Of a stretch of DNA of 64,000 bases, positions 8,697 to 18,879 are shown in pieces; position 1 is the stretch's first letter, and the number at the start of each line of letters is the position of its first letter. The position numbers were made by a program, and so were the translations under genes. The notes beneath the pieces are model-generated. The model saw nothing but the letters and a program-made list of their open reading frames with translations. It ran no database searches and was not told the DNA's origin. Source of the stretch: CAIWHR01 sp963811685 (GTDB lineage: Bacteria > Pseudomonadota > Gammaproteobacteria > Burkholderiales > Casimicrobiaceae); NCBI GenBank assembly GCA_963811685.1, contig CAWESK010000009.1:158283-222282 (forward strand). The letters run 5' to 3'.

Positions 8697-9890
8697 CTAG
8701 CTGCGCGACCGCAGCTCCGCCAACGCGAGCTTGAGTGCCGCCGCGAGCTGCGTATTGGCATCGTCGGTGCGGCCGAGCCGTGCATAGAGCTCGCCCAGCG
8801 CGACACGCGTCTCGTAGGCGTCGTCGAGACCCAGACTCGCCTCGAGATACGTTTCCGCCTTGCCCCAGAGCTGCGCGCGCACGCATAGCGTACCCAGCGC
8901 GCGCAGGAGCAGCGCATCGTCATCGTGCGTGACGAGCCAGCGCTCGGCTTCGGCGAGTTGCTTCGTGGGGTCGGGCGTGTTGCATCCGGCATACAGCACG
9001 ACGAGCTCGGGCTCCCAATACCGCTCGAGACTGTGCACCAGGATGTCCGCGGCCTCGCGCTCGCCGCCCAGTCCGGCGAAGCTCTTTGCCCCCGCGCGGG
9101 CGATTTTCGGCAGCCGCTGGTCGGCATCGGTGAGCTTGCTCCAGTAAGTCCGCAGGCCGGCGGGGTCGTGCGCGCGTGCCGCGAGCTCCTCCGCGTGCGC
9201 GGCGGCCCGCAGATAGTCGCCTTCCTGCGCGCCGTACGCCTTGCGCCGGACGAGCTGATCGACGAGCGCCGGGATCTCCGCATAGCGCCCCGCGCCTTGC
9301 AGCGCGCGCAATTCGAGGCGCAGCGCCGCGGTATGCGAGCCCGCTTCCTTTTTCAATGCCTGCAGCGTCGCGAGCGCATCGATCGGCCGGCCCTGCTCGA
9401 GCTTCATCTCGGCATCCAGCATGAGCCGCGGCACCGCGAGGCTCGCCGTCTGCGCGACCGGGCCGGTGAGATGCGCCGCCGCCGTTGCGAAGTCGCGGGT
9501 GTCGAGTGCCGCCCGGGCGGCGACGAGGGCGGAAAATCCCGGCGCGCCGGGAATGTCGAGCGCTTCCTCGGCGAACTGCCGCGACTTGCCGTACCGGCCT
9601 TCGAGCAGCGCGACGACCGCGGCGTCGAGCTTCGCCCGCGCACGCGCTTCCTGCTGGCGGCGGCGAAAAGCGCGGACCTCGCGCGGCAACGCCGCCGTGC
9701 GGAGAGCGAGCCGCAGCAGCGCATAACCGCCGGCAAAGCCGCCGATGAGGAGCAGCAGCAGCAGATTGAGCGACACCTCGACGCGCCAGGGCGGCGCGAC
9801 GAACAACACATAGCCGCTGATGACCTTCGCGGCGAGCGCGACGCTCACCGCCGCGGCGGCGAGCAGCAGGAACCAGAACAGGATGCGCAC
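8697..9890 (-). CDS. hemY: HemY protein (TPR-containing inner-membrane protein of the haem locus)
   Basis: Proteobacterial HemY, 397 residues, the usual size. Two membrane segments lie at about residues 5-25 and 43-62, followed by HemY-N helices and tetratricopeptide repeats to the C-terminus. It is anchored in the inner membrane and is associated with haem synthesis by genetics; it is not the protoporphyrinogen oxidase of Gram-positives that shares the symbol. The hemX stop lies ten bases upstream on the same strand, so hemX and hemY form a pair. The frame is intact. Confidence 0.93.
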   Translation of the reverse strand: MRILFWFLLLAAAAVSVALAAKVISGYVLFVAPPWRVEVSLNLLLLLLIGGFAGGYALLRLALRTAALPREVRAFRRRQQEARARAKLDAAVVALLEGRYGKSRQFAEEALDIPGAPGFSALVAARAALDTRDFATAAAHLTGPVAQTASLAVPRLMLDAEMKLEQGRPIDALATLQALKKEAGSHTAALRLELRALQGAGRYAEIPALVDQLVRRKAYGAQEGDYLRAAAHAEELAARAHDPAGLRTYWSKLTDADQRLPKIARAGAKSFAGLGGEREAADILVHSLERYWEPELVVLYAGCNTPDPTKQLAEAERWLVTHDDDALLLRALGTLCVRAQLWGKAETYLEASLGLDDAYETRVALGELYARLGRTDDANTQLAAALKLALAELRSRS

Positions 9891-9900
9891 GGCGGAAGCG

Positions 9901-11026
9901 TCAGCGCGCCGGAGGCGGAACGGCGGAACGCCCGGGCGCGCGGTCCTGCGACAGGCGCAGCACGCGCAACGCCTCGAGGCTGCGCGAAAGATCGGGCATC
10001 TCGCCGCCGAGCGGCGTCGCGGCGAGCTGTTTCAGCGTTGCCTGCAGCGTCTGCACGGGCTTCGTCCGCGTGTCGAAATACTGCCCCACCCACGTCGACG
10101 CCGCCGCGATGTCGGCCTTGAAGCTCGCGTCGTCGTGGTTCACGAGCGCGATGCGCGCCGACAGCAGCCGCAGGCGGAGGTTCTCGCGCAGGAAATAGCG
10201 CTGCGAGGGCAAGCAGCAGCGGCGCGGCCGGCCGATCCGAGGACTCGATCCGGACGAGCTGCTTCATGTCGCCCCACACGTCGCGCAGGAAGCGCTGCCA
10301 CGAGGGCTCGTCGGCCGGAGGCGCCTCGTCGGCCGTGCGCGGCGGCAGCCGCTCGTCCATCGCCAACGGAAGCGTCGAGACGGCGGCGATCGCCTGGTCG
10401 AGCTTGAGACCGAGTCCGGTCACGTCGACGAAGGGGATGGCCTTCAGCTGGTCCATGTCGCGGGAGAACGCGCGGCGCAGCGGCACGAACTGCGGACGAT
10501 CGAGACGTTGCAGCTTGGCGTCGGCGATCTGCAGCGCGGTAAGCGCCGAGGGAACGTTGCCCGCGAGCAGCAGCTGCTGGCTGGCGATCAGCAGCACCTG
10601 CTCGATCTCGGTCAGCGCGATCTCGTCGCGCGATGGCGCGAGGTCGCGGTAGAGCGCTTCGAGCGCCGCCTGCTGCGCCTGTGATTCGGCGATGCGCGTC
10701 TCGAGCAGCGTGACGCGCGCCTCGGCGTCGCGCAAGGCAGTCGCCAGGTCCGTTTGCGCCTTGCCGGTCGCCTGCGTCGTCCCTTCGACCGCGGTGAGGC
10801 GCTCCGCCACTTCCGTGCGCAGATCGCGCTCGGCCCGGCGGCCGTCGAGCCAGCCGGCGATCCCAACCGCGAGTGCCAGCACTGCAACAACGGCAACCCA
10901 TGGTCGCGCTGCCCACGACGACGACGCCACGGGGCGGAGCGGACGCGGTGCATCGCCACGCGGCAGCGCGCCCGGGCCGGTATCGGCGGAGGGAGGCAGC
11001 AGCGTGCCGTCAACGGGATCGGACAT
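9901..11026 (-). CDS. hemX: HemX-family membrane protein, one frameshift
   Basis: HemX, often mislabelled uroporphyrinogen-III methyltransferase. The ATG at 11026 begins a proline-rich cytoplasmic stretch, then one membrane helix (WVAVVAVLALAVGIAGW), a long coiled coil and the HemX core. The frame breaks at 10211-10212, where the minus strand reads CTTGCCC. Removing one base gives LLLPSQRYFLRENLRLRL, the expected family core, and the remaining 100 residues run normally to the stop at 9901. The most likely explanation is a false extra base. In many betaproteobacteria hemX directly follows or is fused to hemD; here three genes separate them. Confidence 0.85.
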
Positions 11027-11190
11027 GAGAAGAGGGCGGCGAGCGGGCAATGATTCTAGCAGGCGACGACGCCTGGCGACGCTGCGCGCCAGGCATTCCC
11101 GGGCTACAATTGCGTGACAGGCGCAGCGCGCCGGCGGCGCTTCGAAGAACCGGATGCCCGCGCCGCATCCATTCCCGGCAGGTCCCTCGC

Positions 11191-11700
11191 GTGACCATTC
11201 TCCTCGTTCTCGTCGCCCTCGCCGCCGCCGTGGCAATCGGCTTTGCGATCGGCCGCGCGCAGCGCAGGGGTCCCGACGCAACGCCGGCTTCGCCCGCGCT
11301 GACGGACCCATCGCCCGCCGCCGCGCCGTCCGGCGCCCACGAAACGGAGCGCCGCCGACTCGAGGACGAGCTCGCGCAGGCGCGCGCCGAAACCGCGCGG
11401 TATCGTGCGCTGATCGTCGACATCGAGAACAACGCGCCGTCTCCGCTGATGGGGCCGGGCGCGCCGGACGACCTGAAGCTCATCGTCGGCATCGGGCCCG
11501 TGCTCGAGCGGATGCTCCATCAGCTCGGCGTCACGACGTTTCGGCAGGTCGCGTATTGGTCCGAGCGAGACATCGACGAATTCGATGCCAAGCTGCACGA
11601 GTTTCCCGGGCGCATCCGCCGCGACGCGTGGGTGACGCAGGCGCGTGCTCTCCATCAGAGCAAATACGGGGAAGCGCTGCCGATACGGGAAGCGAAGTGA
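11191..11700 (+). CDS. Membrane-anchored helix-hairpin-helix protein (COG3743-like)
   Basis: A 169-residue protein from a GTG at 11191 that begins directly with a membrane anchor (TILLVLVALAAAVAIGFAIG). A charged, coiled-coil-like middle follows (residues 55-80). The C-terminal 75 residues have the helix-hairpin-helix pattern DDLKLIVGIGPVLERML and FRQVAYWSERDIDEFD. The family has been called a predicted flap-endonuclease-like helix-3-turn-helix protein, but no catalytic acidic cluster is visible, so non-specific nucleic-acid binding at the membrane is a safer guess. It is followed by the EamA gene on the same strand after 34 bases. Confidence 0.75.
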   Translation: MTILLVLVALAAAVAIGFAIGRAQRRGPDATPASPALTDPSPAAAPSGAHETERRRLEDELAQARAETARYRALIVDIENNAPSPLMGPGAPDDLKLIVGIGPVLERMLHQLGVTTFRQVAYWSERDIDEFDAKLHEFPGRIRRDAWVTQARALHQSKYGEALPIREAK

Positions 11701-11734
11701 CCTGCCGTCGCCGATTCAACGCGCCAACGGGTCG

Positions 11735-12673
11735 ATGAGCTCCACCGCCGGCAAGCAGGCGCCGGGCGCATCGCAGGTGACGATGGCGGCCTTTTTTCCG
11801 GTCGCGGTGCTGACGCTGATCTGGGGCTGCAACTGGCCGATCCTCAAGATGGGCGTTACCGAGATCGCGCCGCTGACGTTTCGCGCGATGACGCTGCCGT
11901 TCGCAGCGCTCGGCATGCTCGCCGTGTCCCGCCTCTCGGGTGACTCGATCCGGGTGCCGCCCGCGCTTTGGGGCAAAGTGGCCACGCTTGCGCTGTTCAA
12001 CATCGCGGTGTGGAACGGCCTCATCCTTTTCGGCGTCCGCCAGCTGCCCGCGGGACGGAGCGCGATCCTCGCGTACACGATGCCCGTATGGACGGTGCTC
12101 ATCTCGCTCGTGCTGCTGTCGGAACCGCTCGGCCGGCGACGGATCGCCGGCATGGCGCTCGGCATGCTCGGGATGGCGCTGCTGCTCGGCGACGATATCC
12201 GTCATTTCCAGCGGGCACCGACGGCCGCGCTGATGATCCTCGGCGCCGCGATCTCGTGGGCTCTGGGCACCGTGCTGTTGCGCAAATGGCGGCTGCCGCT
12301 GCCGCAGAACACGCTGTCGGGCTGGATGATGCTGCTCGGATGGCTTCCGATCGCGATCCTCGCGCCGTTCTTCGCGCCCGCGCCGCTCGCGATGCCCTCG
12401 CCCAGCGCCTGGTTCGCGATCGTCTACAACATCTTCCTCGCGGGAACGCTCGCGCACTGGGCCTGGTTCACGCTCGCGCGCACGCTCCCCGTCGCGGTGT
12501 CGTCGATGGCGTCGCTGCCCGTCCCCATCGTCGGCGTGTTCGCGGGCATGCTCATGCTGGGCGAGCACCCGGGCGCGAGCGAGTGGATCGCGCTGGCGCT
12601 GGTCGTCGCGGCGATGGTCGCCGTGCTGTGGGCGCCGAAACCGGTGCCGGCGCCGATGGCGCCCGACGATTAG
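11735..12673 (+). CDS. EamA/DMT-family transporter
   Basis: A 312-residue drug/metabolite-transporter protein with about ten membrane helices in two EamA repeats. Both repeats are visible: the first begins TLIWGCNWPILKMGV and the second begins MILGAAISWALGTVLL. The substrate cannot be predicted; family members export amino acids, nucleosides or toxic metabolites. The start is the ATG at 11735, since the sequence upstream is not conserved in character. Its stop overlaps the end of the convergent hydroxyacid dehydrogenase gene by four bases. With its upstream neighbour it lies on the plus strand inside an otherwise minus-strand haem locus. Confidence 0.88.
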   Translation: MSSTAGKQAPGASQVTMAAFFPVAVLTLIWGCNWPILKMGVTEIAPLTFRAMTLPFAALGMLAVSRLSGDSIRVPPALWGKVATLALFNIAVWNGLILFGVRQLPAGRSAILAYTMPVWTVLISLVLLSEPLGRRRIAGMALGMLGMALLLGDDIRHFQRAPTAALMILGAAISWALGTVLLRKWRLPLPQNTLSGWMMLLGWLPIAILAPFFAPAPLAMPSPSAWFAIVYNIFLAGTLAHWAWFTLARTLPVAVSSMASLPVPIVGVFAGMLMLGEHPGASEWIALALVVAAMVAVLWAPKPVPAPMAPDD

Positions 12674-13617
12674 GCGAGCTCCGGAATCAGCGTCGGCAGC
12701 GGGTTCCCTGCGAACCATGCATCGAGGTTCGCCTTGCAGAGATCGCCCATCGCCTTGCGCGTCTCGTGCGTCGCGCTGCCGACGTGCGGCAGCAGCACGA
12801 CGTTGCTCATCGCGAGGAGCGGGGCCGGAATGTGCGGCTCGTCGGCGAACACGTCGAGACCCGCTGCCTTGATGACGCCGCCCTGCAGCGCGGCGACAAG
12901 CGCGGGCTCGTCGACGATCGACCCGCGCGCGATGTTGACGAGCGTGCCTTTCTTTCCGAGCGCGGCGAGCACGTCGGCGTCGACGATGTTCTTCGTCGCC
13001 GCGCCGCCGGGACACGCGACGATCAGGAAGTCCGCCGCCGCCGCGAGGCCCTCGAGGTCGGGGATGTATTGAAACGGCACCTCCTGCGGCCTGCGCCCGG
13101 TGTAGGCGATCTTCATTCCCATCGCCGCGAGGCGCTGCGCGATCGCCTTGCCGATGCGGCCCAAGCCCAGGATGCCAGCGGTCTTGCCCGCGAGCTTCGT
13201 CGTGAGCTCGGCGCCGCGCTTCTCCCATTCCCCTGCCTGCACAAATCGATTCGCGCGCACGAATCCGCGGCCCGTCATCAGCACGAGGCCGACCGCGACG
13301 TCGGCGACGTCGTCGGTGAGGACGTCGGGCGTGTTCGTCACCTTGATGCCGCGCGAGCGGCAATAGTCGACCGGCACGCCGTCATAGCCGACGCCGAACA
13401 CCGAGATGATCTCGAGCGCCGGCAGCGAGTCGAGCAGCGTCGTCGGCGTGACGGTGCCGCCGCCCTGCACGAGTCCGCGGACGACGCGCCCGCACCCGGC
13501 GAGGAACGCCGCCTTGTCGGCCGCCTGCACATAGTCGTGGCAGCGGTAATCGGCCTTCAAGGGATCGTAGAGGAACGGCGGCAACGGCGCGGTGACGATG
13601 ATGTCGGTGTGCGGCAT
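12670..13617 (-). CDS. D-2-hydroxyacid dehydrogenase (glyoxylate/hydroxypyruvate reductase type)
   Basis: A 315-residue D-isomer-specific 2-hydroxyacid dehydrogenase. The NAD-binding motif LGLGRIGKAIAQRL lies near residues 149-162. The catalytic Arg is in NIARGSIVDE, the Glu in DVFADEP and the His in LLPHVGSAT. It interconverts 2-oxoacids and D-2-hydroxyacids; glyoxylate or hydroxypyruvate is the likeliest substrate. An ATG nine bases earlier (13626) overlaps the hemD stop as ATGA and is an equally possible start. The gene sits between hemD and the hemX/hemY pair and may be co-transcribed with hemC and hemD. Confidence 0.92.
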   Translation of the reverse strand: MPHTDIIVTAPLPPFLYDPLKADYRCHDYVQAADKAAFLAGCGRVVRGLVQGGGTVTPTTLLDSLPALEIISVFGVGYDGVPVDYCRSRGIKVTNTPDVLTDDVADVAVGLVLMTGRGFVRANRFVQAGEWEKRGAELTTKLAGKTAGILGLGRIGKAIAQRLAAMGMKIAYTGRRPQEVPFQYIPDLEGLAAAADFLIVACPGGAATKNIVDADVLAALGKKGTLVNIARGSIVDEPALVAALQGGVIKAAGLDVFADEPHIPAPLLAMSNVVLLPHVGSATHETRKAMGDLCKANLDAWFAGNPLPTLIPELA

Positions 13618-13622
13618 GATAT

Positions 13623-14402
13623 TCATTTCGCTCGGGTGGTCGCGGCGGCCCATTCTATCAACCCGGCGATGAGTCCCGCGTCGCTGCCGGCTGTTTCGAC
13701 GACGCCGAGGCCCTTTGCGCGCGCGTGCTCGGCGATTCGCGGGTGCGGGACGAACGTCGGCCGCGCGCGCCATGCGGCGTGCGTCGCGTCGTCGGTCAGC
13801 GCCCACAGATTGTCGAGGCCTTCGCTCGACGTGATCGTTACGGCGTCGATGCGATCGGCGCGAAACGCGTCGGCGAGCCCCTGCATTCCGCCCGCAGGTG
13901 CGCGACGCTGGTAGCAGGTGACGTAGTCGACGGTCGCGCCGCGCTCGCGCAGCGCTTCACCGAGCTCTTCGCGACCGCCCTCGCCGCGAAAGATCACGAC
14001 GCGCTTGCCGCGCGGCTCTGCGAGCTCCGGCAGCGCGAGCAGGCCCTCGCTGTCGAACGTCGACATCGGAACGCGCGCACCGCCGATGCCGACGGCCGCG
14101 AGCGCTTCCGCGGTGCCGGGTCCGGGCGCGAACGCGGACAACGTTGCCGGCCAGGCGCGAGCGTCAGGCGCGCCGTATTCGACGGCGTTGGCCGAGACGA
14201 ACACCGCGATGTCGTAGCGATCGAGCGATGCATGCACGCGCACGAGCGGCGCCGGATCCGCCGGCGGCAGGATCGCAATCGCGGGAAAGATCACGGGCAG
14301 TGCACCGAGGGCGGCGATCTTCTGCGCGAACGCCCCCGCCTGCCGCGCCGGACGCGTCACCAGGATGCCGATGTCCGCGAGCGGGCCTGCGGTCGTGGCC
14401 AC
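13623..14402 (-). CDS. hemD: Uroporphyrinogen-III synthase
   Basis: HemD closes and inverts ring D of hydroxymethylbilane to give uroporphyrinogen III. The 259-residue protein shows the loosely conserved family landmarks: the opening ILVTRPARQAGAFAQKI, FVSANAVEY near residue 75, and ITSSEGLDNLW near residue 195. The GTG start at 14402 lies ten bases after the hemC stop; no ATG fits before the conserved opening. The stop overlaps a possible start of the next gene. HemX is a separate gene 2.6 kb away and is not fused. Confidence 0.9.
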   Translation of the reverse strand: MATTAGPLADIGILVTRPARQAGAFAQKIAALGALPVIFPAIAILPPADPAPLVRVHASLDRYDIAVFVSANAVEYGAPDARAWPATLSAFAPGPGTAEALAAVGIGGARVPMSTFDSEGLLALPELAEPRGKRVVIFRGEGGREELGEALRERGATVDYVTCYQRRAPAGGMQGLADAFRADRIDAVTITSSEGLDNLWALTDDATHAAWRARPTFVPHPRIAEHARAKGLGVVETAGSDAGLIAGLIEWAAATTRAK

Positions 14403-14412
14403 GGCCCTGGCG

Positions 14413-15348
14413 TTACGCGAGGAGGCGTGCCGCGCCGCGCGCGTGGAATTCGCCGGCGAGCGCGAGGCCGAGCGCGTCGGCGGCGGCGACGTCCGCGACG
14501 ACAGCGCTGCGGTCGCCGCGCAACACTTCCGCGCCATCGCGGCTTGCCACCAGTCCGCGCAGCCACAGCTCTCCGTGGCGGGTCACCGCATGCGCGGCGA
14601 GCGGCGTGTGGCAGCTTCCCGACAACGCGCGCGCGAAGGCCCGCTCGGCGGTCGTCGCCAGCGTGGTCTCCCGATCGGCGAGCGGCGAAAGCGCGGCGAT
14701 GACATCGGCGCGGTCGGCGCGGCATTCGATCGCGAGCGCCCCCTGGCCCGCGGCGGGCAGGCTTTCCTCGGGATCGAGCAGCGACGCGATGCGGCTCGCG
14801 AATCCGAGGCGCTTCAAGCCTGCGGACGCAAGGATGATCGCGTCGTACTGGCCCTCGTCGAGCTTGCGCAGCCGCGTATTGACGTTGCCGCGCAATGGGA
14901 GCACCTGCAAAAGCGCGTCGCGCTCGCGCAGCTGCGCTTCGCGTCGCAGGCTGGACGTGCCGATCCGCGCGCCTCCCGGCAAGCTCGCCAGGTCAAGAAA
15001 GTGGTTCGACACGAAAGCATCGCGCGGATCCTCGCGCGCGCCGATCGCGGCCAGCACGAAACCGTCGGGCATCTCCATCGGCACGTCCTTCAGCGAATGG
15101 ACGGCGAGATCGGCGCGACCGTCGGCCATCGCCACCTCGAGCTCCTTGATGAAGAGACCCTTGCCGCCGATGTCGGCGAGCGGGCGATCGACGATCTCGT
15201 CGCCGCGCGTGGTCATCCCGATGAGGCTCACCGCGCAATGGGGATGGAGCGCGGCAAGGCGCGCGCGGATGTGCTCGGCCTGCCACAGGGCGAGCGCGGA
15301 TTCGCGCGTCGCGATGATCAGGCGTTTGGGCGGGACGGGCAGGCTCAT
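14413..15348 (-). CDS. hemC: Hydroxymethylbilane synthase (porphobilinogen deaminase)
   Basis: HemC polymerises four porphobilinogens into hydroxymethylbilane. The 311-residue length is normal. The signatures are IATRESALALWQ near the N-terminus, HSLKDVPMEMP around residue 90, RGNVNTRLRKLDEGQYDA around 160 and the dipyrromethane-carrying Cys in SGSCHTPLAAHA around 250. It is the first gene of the hem block and has 150 bases of divergent upstream space shared with denD. No strong Shine-Dalgarno is visible before its ATG. Confidence 0.97.
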   Translation of the reverse strand: MSLPVPPKRLIIATRESALALWQAEHIRARLAALHPHCAVSLIGMTTRGDEIVDRPLADIGGKGLFIKELEVAMADGRADLAVHSLKDVPMEMPDGFVLAAIGAREDPRDAFVSNHFLDLASLPGGARIGTSSLRREAQLRERDALLQVLPLRGNVNTRLRKLDEGQYDAIILASAGLKRLGFASRIASLLDPEESLPAAGQGALAIECRADRADVIAALSPLADRETTLATTAERAFARALSGSCHTPLAAHAVTRHGELWLRGLVASRDGAEVLRGDRSAVVADVAAADALGLALAGEFHARGAARLLA

Positions 15349-15498
15349 CGAAGATATGTGAGGGCGGAACGAGGAACCGCGACGCGCATGTGGCGCCGAA
15401 CCGCTGCATTGTACGTCGCGGTCTGTCGTGCGGCGAATCCATCGACCTGTGGCGCGCCAGTTATGATACTGCGGTCGACCCTCGAAGGAACCATTGTC

Positions 15499-16492
15499 AT
15501 GCGGATCGTCATCACCGGCGGCGCGGGATTTCTGGGACGCAAGCTCGCCACCGCGCTGCTCGCACGCGGCACGCTGACCGATGCGCGCGGCGTGCCGCGG
15601 GCGATCGAGCGAATCACGCTCGTCGACGTCGTCGCGTCGCCCCCGGAAGCGGATCCGCGCGTGCGCTCGATCGCCGGCGATCTCGCGGATCCTGCGCTCG
15701 TCGACGCCGCGATCGAAGACGGCGCGGACAGCATTTTCCATCTCGCGGCGGTGGTGAGCGGAGAGGCGGAAACCAGCTTCGACCTCGGCTGGCGCGTCAA
15801 TGTCGACGCCACGCGGTCGCTGCTCGAGCGTTGCCGCGGCCTGTCGATGCCGCCGAAATTCGTGTTCACCAGCTCGTGCGCGGTGTTCGGCGGACCGCTG
15901 CCCGACCCGGTGCCCGACGACCAGGCGCTATGGCCGCAATCGTCCTACGGCAACCAGAAAGCGGTCGGCGAATTCCTGGTCTACGACTTCACGCGCAAGG
16001 GCTTCATCGACGGCCGCAGCCTGCGCCTGCCGACGATCAGCGTGCGGCCCGGCAAGCCGAACAAGGCCGCGTCGTCGTTCGCGAGCGGCATCCTGCGCGA
16101 ACCCTTGAACGGCGTCGAGGCGATCTGCCCGGTGAGCCGCGCGACGCGGATGTGGCTCCTGTCGCCGCGCGCCGTCATCGCCAACATGCTCGTCGGGCAC
16201 GAAGCCCCGGCGGCGGCGTTCGCGCATACGCGGAGCATCAATGTTCCGGGCATCTCGATCCCGGTCGAAGGCATGATCGATGCGCTGCGGCGCGTGGCAG
16301 GCAACGCCGTTGCCGATCGCGTGGTCTGGCGGCACGACCCCGCGATCGACCGCATCGTCCAGACGTGGCCCGTCAACTTCGATGCTCGCTTCGGCCGCTC
16401 GCTCGGCATGGCGGGCGACGCCGACTTCGATTCGATCGTCCGCCAGTACATCGCGGACGAGCTTCCCACGCGCGGGGAAGCCGCGGCGGCCG

Positions 16493-16506
<14 letters not shown>
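15499..16506 (+). CDS. denD: D-erythronate dehydrogenase
   Basis: A 335-residue extended SDR matching DenD, which oxidises D-erythronate to 2-keto-D-erythronate in four-carbon acid-sugar catabolism. Landmarks are ITGGAGFLGRKLA (NAD site, residues 5-17), FTSSCAVFGG and the catalytic YGNQK in the middle, then SLRLPTISVRPGKPNKA. The start has GGAA upstream. The other genes of that pathway are absent from the window. The last 14 bases overlap the convergent dusA stop. Confidence 0.9.
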
Positions 16507-17480
<974 letters not shown>

Positions 17481-17789
17481 TGTGCTCGCCTATCTTCCTC
17501 TCAGTCGGTCCAACAGATTATTGGGCCAAATGACGATTTTATCTCGACACCGATACTACTGTTTGCGCACGGCTTCGATTGAATGATTTGCCCGAGAGCG
17601 GATATCGGATTGAACGACCGCATTCCGAAACGGCAGCCGCGGTTCCTTGAGCGGCTGAGACCGACGGCGTAGCATCACTCAATCGATGTCCGACATCAGG
17701 TAGGGAATCCAGATGCTACGAAGAGCGAAGCTTCCGCTTGGGCTCGCGATCCCGCGATCGCTTCCGCTGCGCACCTACGAGGTGATCGA
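17481..17789. other. Divergent intergenic region dusA/substrate-binding protein
   Basis: This 309-base gap is clearly more AT-rich than its surroundings around 17510-17600, which fits promoters for the two divergent genes. I see no convincing -35/-10 pair, tRNA or strong hairpin. The only open frame worth naming is the 26-codon one at 17713, listed separately. Confidence 0.4.
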
Positions 17790-17793
17790 ATGA
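17713..17793 (+). CDS. Possible 26-residue leader peptide
   Basis: ATG at 17713 follows TAGGGA at a good distance and opens a 26-codon frame rich in Arg and Leu (MLRRAKLPLGLAIPRSLPLR at its start). Its TGA overlaps the start of the substrate-binding protein as ATGA, an arrangement that would allow translational coupling. There is no family to compare with, and the downstream gene also has its own GAGG, so this may be chance. Confidence 0.3.
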   Translation: MLRRAKLPLGLAIPRSLPLRTYEVIE

Positions 17794-18782
17794 CGGATCG
17801 CAGGAGAGCCGTGCAGCTCCTGGGTACATCGATCCTTTGCGCTTCGTGGGCAGCATTCGCCCAACCGTCGCCCAGGACCCGACGTATCGGCGTTCTGAAC
17901 ATCGTGCCGCGCGATTCGCCGCTTCCGCAGGCGTTTCTTCGTGCTCTCGGTGACCTCGGCTACGTCGAAGGACGGAACGTCGTCGTCGAATGGCGCAGCG
18001 GACCGTACGAGCAGTTTTCGACTTTCGCCGAAGACCTGGTCAGGCAACGCGTCGATTTGATCTACGCCGTCATGGACCCGGCTGCATTGGCCGCGAGCAA
18101 GGCCACGACGACGATTCCTGTCGTATTTGCCGTCATCGGGGATCCCGTCCGCGAGGGGCTGGTTTCCTCGCTAGCCCATCCCGGCGGCAATCTTACGGGC
18201 GTCACTGCTTTCGGCGCTGGCCTTGGCGGGAAGAGGCTTCAGGTTCTCAAGGAGTTGCTTCCCCGGTTGTCACGCGTCGGGGTTCTGTGGGTCCGTCCCC
18301 AGGTGGCGGGGCAGCCGGAATATGACGCCGCGATCACGCTCAAGGAAACCATCGACGCCGGCCGTGCGTTGGGTATCGAAGTACGATCCGTTCCGGTTCG
18401 ACGGCCAGACGAGATCGCGGCCGCGCTTGAGGCAGCGGTGAACGAGCGAATCGACGGGCTGATCGTGGAGGAAGGCTCACTTACCTACCTCGAAAGGGAA
18501 CACATCGTCAATTTCGCAGCCGCTCGTCGCTTGCCGGCGATCTACGGCTTCCGCGATTATGTCGTTTCTGGCGGCCTCATCAGCTATGGTGCGCTACTGC
18601 CCGTGTTAATGCGTCGTGTCCTGTTTTATATCGACAAGATCCTCAAGGGTGCCGAGCCGCGCGCTCTCCCCGTCGAACAGCCACAGAATTTCGAAATGGT
18701 GATCAATCTCCGGACCGCCAAGGCACTCGGGCTGACCATCCCGCAATCCGTGCTGCTGCGCGCGGACGAGGTGATTCAGTAA
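17790..18782 (+). CDS. ABC-transporter substrate-binding protein (PF04392 type), orphan
   Basis: A 330-residue periplasmic binding protein. Residues 1-25 form a signal peptide with an Arg-rich start (MTDRRRAVQLLG, ending AAFAQ). The body has the two-lobe pattern of the TrpX/ABC_sub_bind family: IGVLNI, LGYVEGRNVVVEWR, PVVFAVIGDPVREGLVSSL, HPGGNLTGVT and AKALGLTIPQSVLLRADEVI at the end. No permease or ATPase gene lies beside it, which is common for this family in proteobacteria. The ligand is unknown. GAGG precedes the ATG. Confidence 0.88.
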   Translation: MTDRRRAVQLLGTSILCASWAAFAQPSPRTRRIGVLNIVPRDSPLPQAFLRALGDLGYVEGRNVVVEWRSGPYEQFSTFAEDLVRQRVDLIYAVMDPAALAASKATTTIPVVFAVIGDPVREGLVSSLAHPGGNLTGVTAFGAGLGGKRLQVLKELLPRLSRVGVLWVRPQVAGQPEYDAAITLKETIDAGRALGIEVRSVPVRRPDEIAAALEAAVNERIDGLIVEEGSLTYLEREHIVNFAAARRLPAIYGFRDYVVSGGLISYGALLPVLMRRVLFYIDKILKGAEPRALPVEQPQNFEMVINLRTAKALGLTIPQSVLLRADEVIQ

Positions 18783-18879
18783 TCAAGCAAACGCGACACG
18801 AACGTCCGCTCGCAGCTGTCTTGGAGCAGTTCGACAGGGTTCGCTAGCCTCATGCAGCCATATCGTGATGCGGCGGCGG

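Noticed and set aside
9901..11026. Naming HemX a uroporphyrinogen-III methyltransferase
   Set aside because: The SAM-dependent methyltransferase motifs are absent; the protein has the membrane helix and coiled coil of the HemX family.
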